Shown here piece by piece: positions 39,827-41,002 of a stretch of DNA of 41,002 nucleotides; position 1 is the stretch's first letter; each line of letters opens with the position of its first letter. This stretch comes from Armatimonadota bacterium (GTDB lineage: Bacteria; Armatimonadota; Hebobacteria; GCA-020354555; CP070648). The position numbers and the translations under genes are program-made. The DNA lies in NCBI GenBank assembly GCA_020354555.1, contig CP070648.1, positions 2,924,586 to 2,965,587 of the forward strand, read 5' to 3'. The notes below the pieces were generated by a model. The model saw nothing but the letters and a program-made list of their open reading frames with translations, was not told the origin of the DNA and did no database searches.

Positions 39827-41002
39827 TCACCCGTCGAGTACTCCCCCCGACATCTCCGAGAACAACCGATAGCACTCGTACAGCGCGCGGGGGACATGGA
39901 AACACCCCTTCCACTTCCCGCCCTTCAGCGGCAGCAGCACTTCGCCGCGCCGGTCGAGATACCCGTACCACTCCCCGTACTCCGGGTCCGGAAATCGCTC
40001 CCACGCATACTCATGCACCCGCTCATACCACTCCCAGCATTCCTTGCGCCCCGTGAGCAGGTAGCCCATTGCCGTCGCCACCAGCGTCTCCAGATGCACC
40101 CACCACAGCTTCTGATCCCACTCCAGTTGCTGCGGCGGCTTGCCCTCCGCGTCGAGGAAGTAGAAGATCCCGCCGTGCTGCTTGTCCCATCCGAACTCGA
40201 GAATGCTCAGCGCGAGATCGACGCACTTCGCAATGAGCGCGTCATCCCTCTTGCGCCTCGCGATGTCCATGATAAACCACATGCCCTCGATGCCGTGTCC
40301 GGGGTTGATGAGCCGGCCGTCGAAGCAGTCACAGTGAGCCCCCTCTGCCAGCACGTTCTCGAATATCAGGCCGCGCTCGTCGTCAACGAACAGCGTCATG
40401 ACCTCGTCCACGCAGCGGTCAACCAGTCCCCACGTCTCCTCCTCGCCGAGCAGCCATTCCATCTCCAGGGTCAGGTTCGACAGGATCATCGGGATCGCGA
40501 ACGGGCGCAGCGGGCGCGTGCCCGGCACGGCCTTCGAGTACTTCCCCTTGGGATTGTCCTTGCGCCGCCAGACGTTATGATAGGTCGTGAGCGCAAGCTC
40601 CTTCGCCGCCTCATCTCCGGTCGCCAGCGCATACTGACTGAACGCCATGGCCGCGAACGCATCAGAGAAGATGTTGTACGGCTGCACCAGCGGATTGCCC
40701 CGCCGATCCAGCGCGAAATACCAGTTGCCTTCCCCGTCCATCCCGTGCGCGCGCAGGAACTCCGCCCCGTGGCGCGCGATGCTGAGCCATTCATCCCGCC
40801 GCTCGAAGCGGTTGTACAGCATCGAGAACGTCCACACCTCGCGCGCCTGGAGCCACACGAACTTGTCGGTATCGTACACATCGCCCGCGCGGTCGAGGCA
40901 GGTGAAGTATCCGCCGCACTCCCGGTCGAGGGAATGCTTCTGCCAGAACGGCAGCACGTCGTCAAGCAGATTGGTGAGGTAGAGCTGAGCGTACTCCGCG
41001 AA
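39827..41002 (-). CDS. AGE-family (N-acylglucosamine 2-epimerase-like) protein, N-terminus beyond window
   Basis: The frame is open to the window edge, so the first residues are missing; 391 residues are visible. It is an (alpha/alpha)6 barrel of the AGE/cellobiose 2-epimerase family: [80 protein letters not shown], and [20 protein letters not shown], with the conserved histidines expected for catalysis. It would epimerise N-acyl-glucosamine or a related sugar at C2. A GTG at 40957 is inside the conserved region and is not the true start. Confidence 0.9.
   Translation of the reverse strand, partial: FAEYAQLYLTNLLDDVLPFWQKHSLDRECGGYFTCLDRAGDVYDTDKFVWLQAREVWTFSMLYNRFERRDEWLSIARHGAEFLRAHGMDGEGNWYFALDRRGNPLVQPYNIFSDAFAAMAFSQYALATGDEAAKELALTTYHNVWRRKDNPKGKYSKAVPGTRPLRPFAIPMILSNLTLEMEWLLGEEETWGLVDRCVDEVMTLFVDDERGLIFENVLAEGAHCDCFDGRLINPGHGIEGMWFIMDIARRKRDDALIAKCVDLALSILEFGWDKQHGGIFYFLDAEGKPPQQLEWDQKLWWVHLETLVATAMGYLLTGRKECWEWYERVHEYAWERFPDPEYGEWYGYLDRRGEVLLPLKGGKWKGCFHVPRALYECYRLFSEMSGGVLDG

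Overview
This is a gene-dense, GC-rich stretch of bacterial chromosome with no rRNA, tRNA, CRISPR array, insertion sequence or phage gene that I could recognise. The gene content suggests a free-living diderm bacterium. An STN-domain secretory protein and a small beta-barrel-like exported protein imply an outer membrane. Alongside these sits a cinA-thpR-recA-recX-rny-ymdB-spoVS block of the kind known from Firmicutes, Armatimonadota and related Terrabacteria. My best guess is an uncultured Armatimonadota-like lineage. That is inference from gene content, not a phylogenetic result.

Layout. 1-827: a GT2 glycosyltransferase cut by the window edge. 909-3930: the histidine cluster hisH-hisA-hisF-hisI on the minus strand with a clear sigma-70 promoter; HisH carries an unusual proline-rich insertion. 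3994-5414: a methyltransferase running tail-to-tail into an STN-domain protein. 5380-6818: class I fumarase or tartrate dehydratase, two subunits. 6898-11010: a plus-strand carbohydrate-type operon (alpha/beta hydrolase, PHP phosphoesterase, sugar isomerase/epimerase, DUF6807/PmoA-like). 11205-11852: a bacterial translin. 12001-15292: a KefB/C-type antiporter divergent from a K+ channel with an RCK domain. 15639-18931: a sialidase-like Asp-box protein and two Gfo/Idh/MocA dehydrogenases. 19046-20107: a UroD-superfamily protein. 20397-23590: secreted or envelope proteins, including an ARPP-1 protein and one with 25 consecutive prolines. 23684-24321: a repeat- and hairpin-rich intergenic region. 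24322-25734: an ECF sigma factor fused to a TPR-like C-terminal half. 25943-29687: AcuC-type deacetylase and MutS2. 30178-37449: the recA/rny/spoVS block. 37484-39674: zinc-ribbon membrane protein, acylphosphatase and HolA. 39827-41002: an AGE-family epimerase cut by the window edge.

How the genes fit together. The sialidase, dehydrogenases, isomerase, PHP protein, DUF6807 protein, UroD-family protein and AGE epimerase form a loosely clustered carbohydrate-utilisation theme, probably for uronic or amino sugars, though no substrate can be read from sequence. The recA block is housekeeping for DNA repair and RNA turnover. Seven promoters with good -35 and -10 boxes could be read directly. Three of them predict very short leaders with the Shine-Dalgarno almost at the mRNA 5' end.

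The best candidates for something undescribed are the ECF-TPR fusion with its adjoining hairpin/repeat cluster, the bacterial translin, the HisH insertion, and apparent non-AUG starts for recX and the K+ channel gene.
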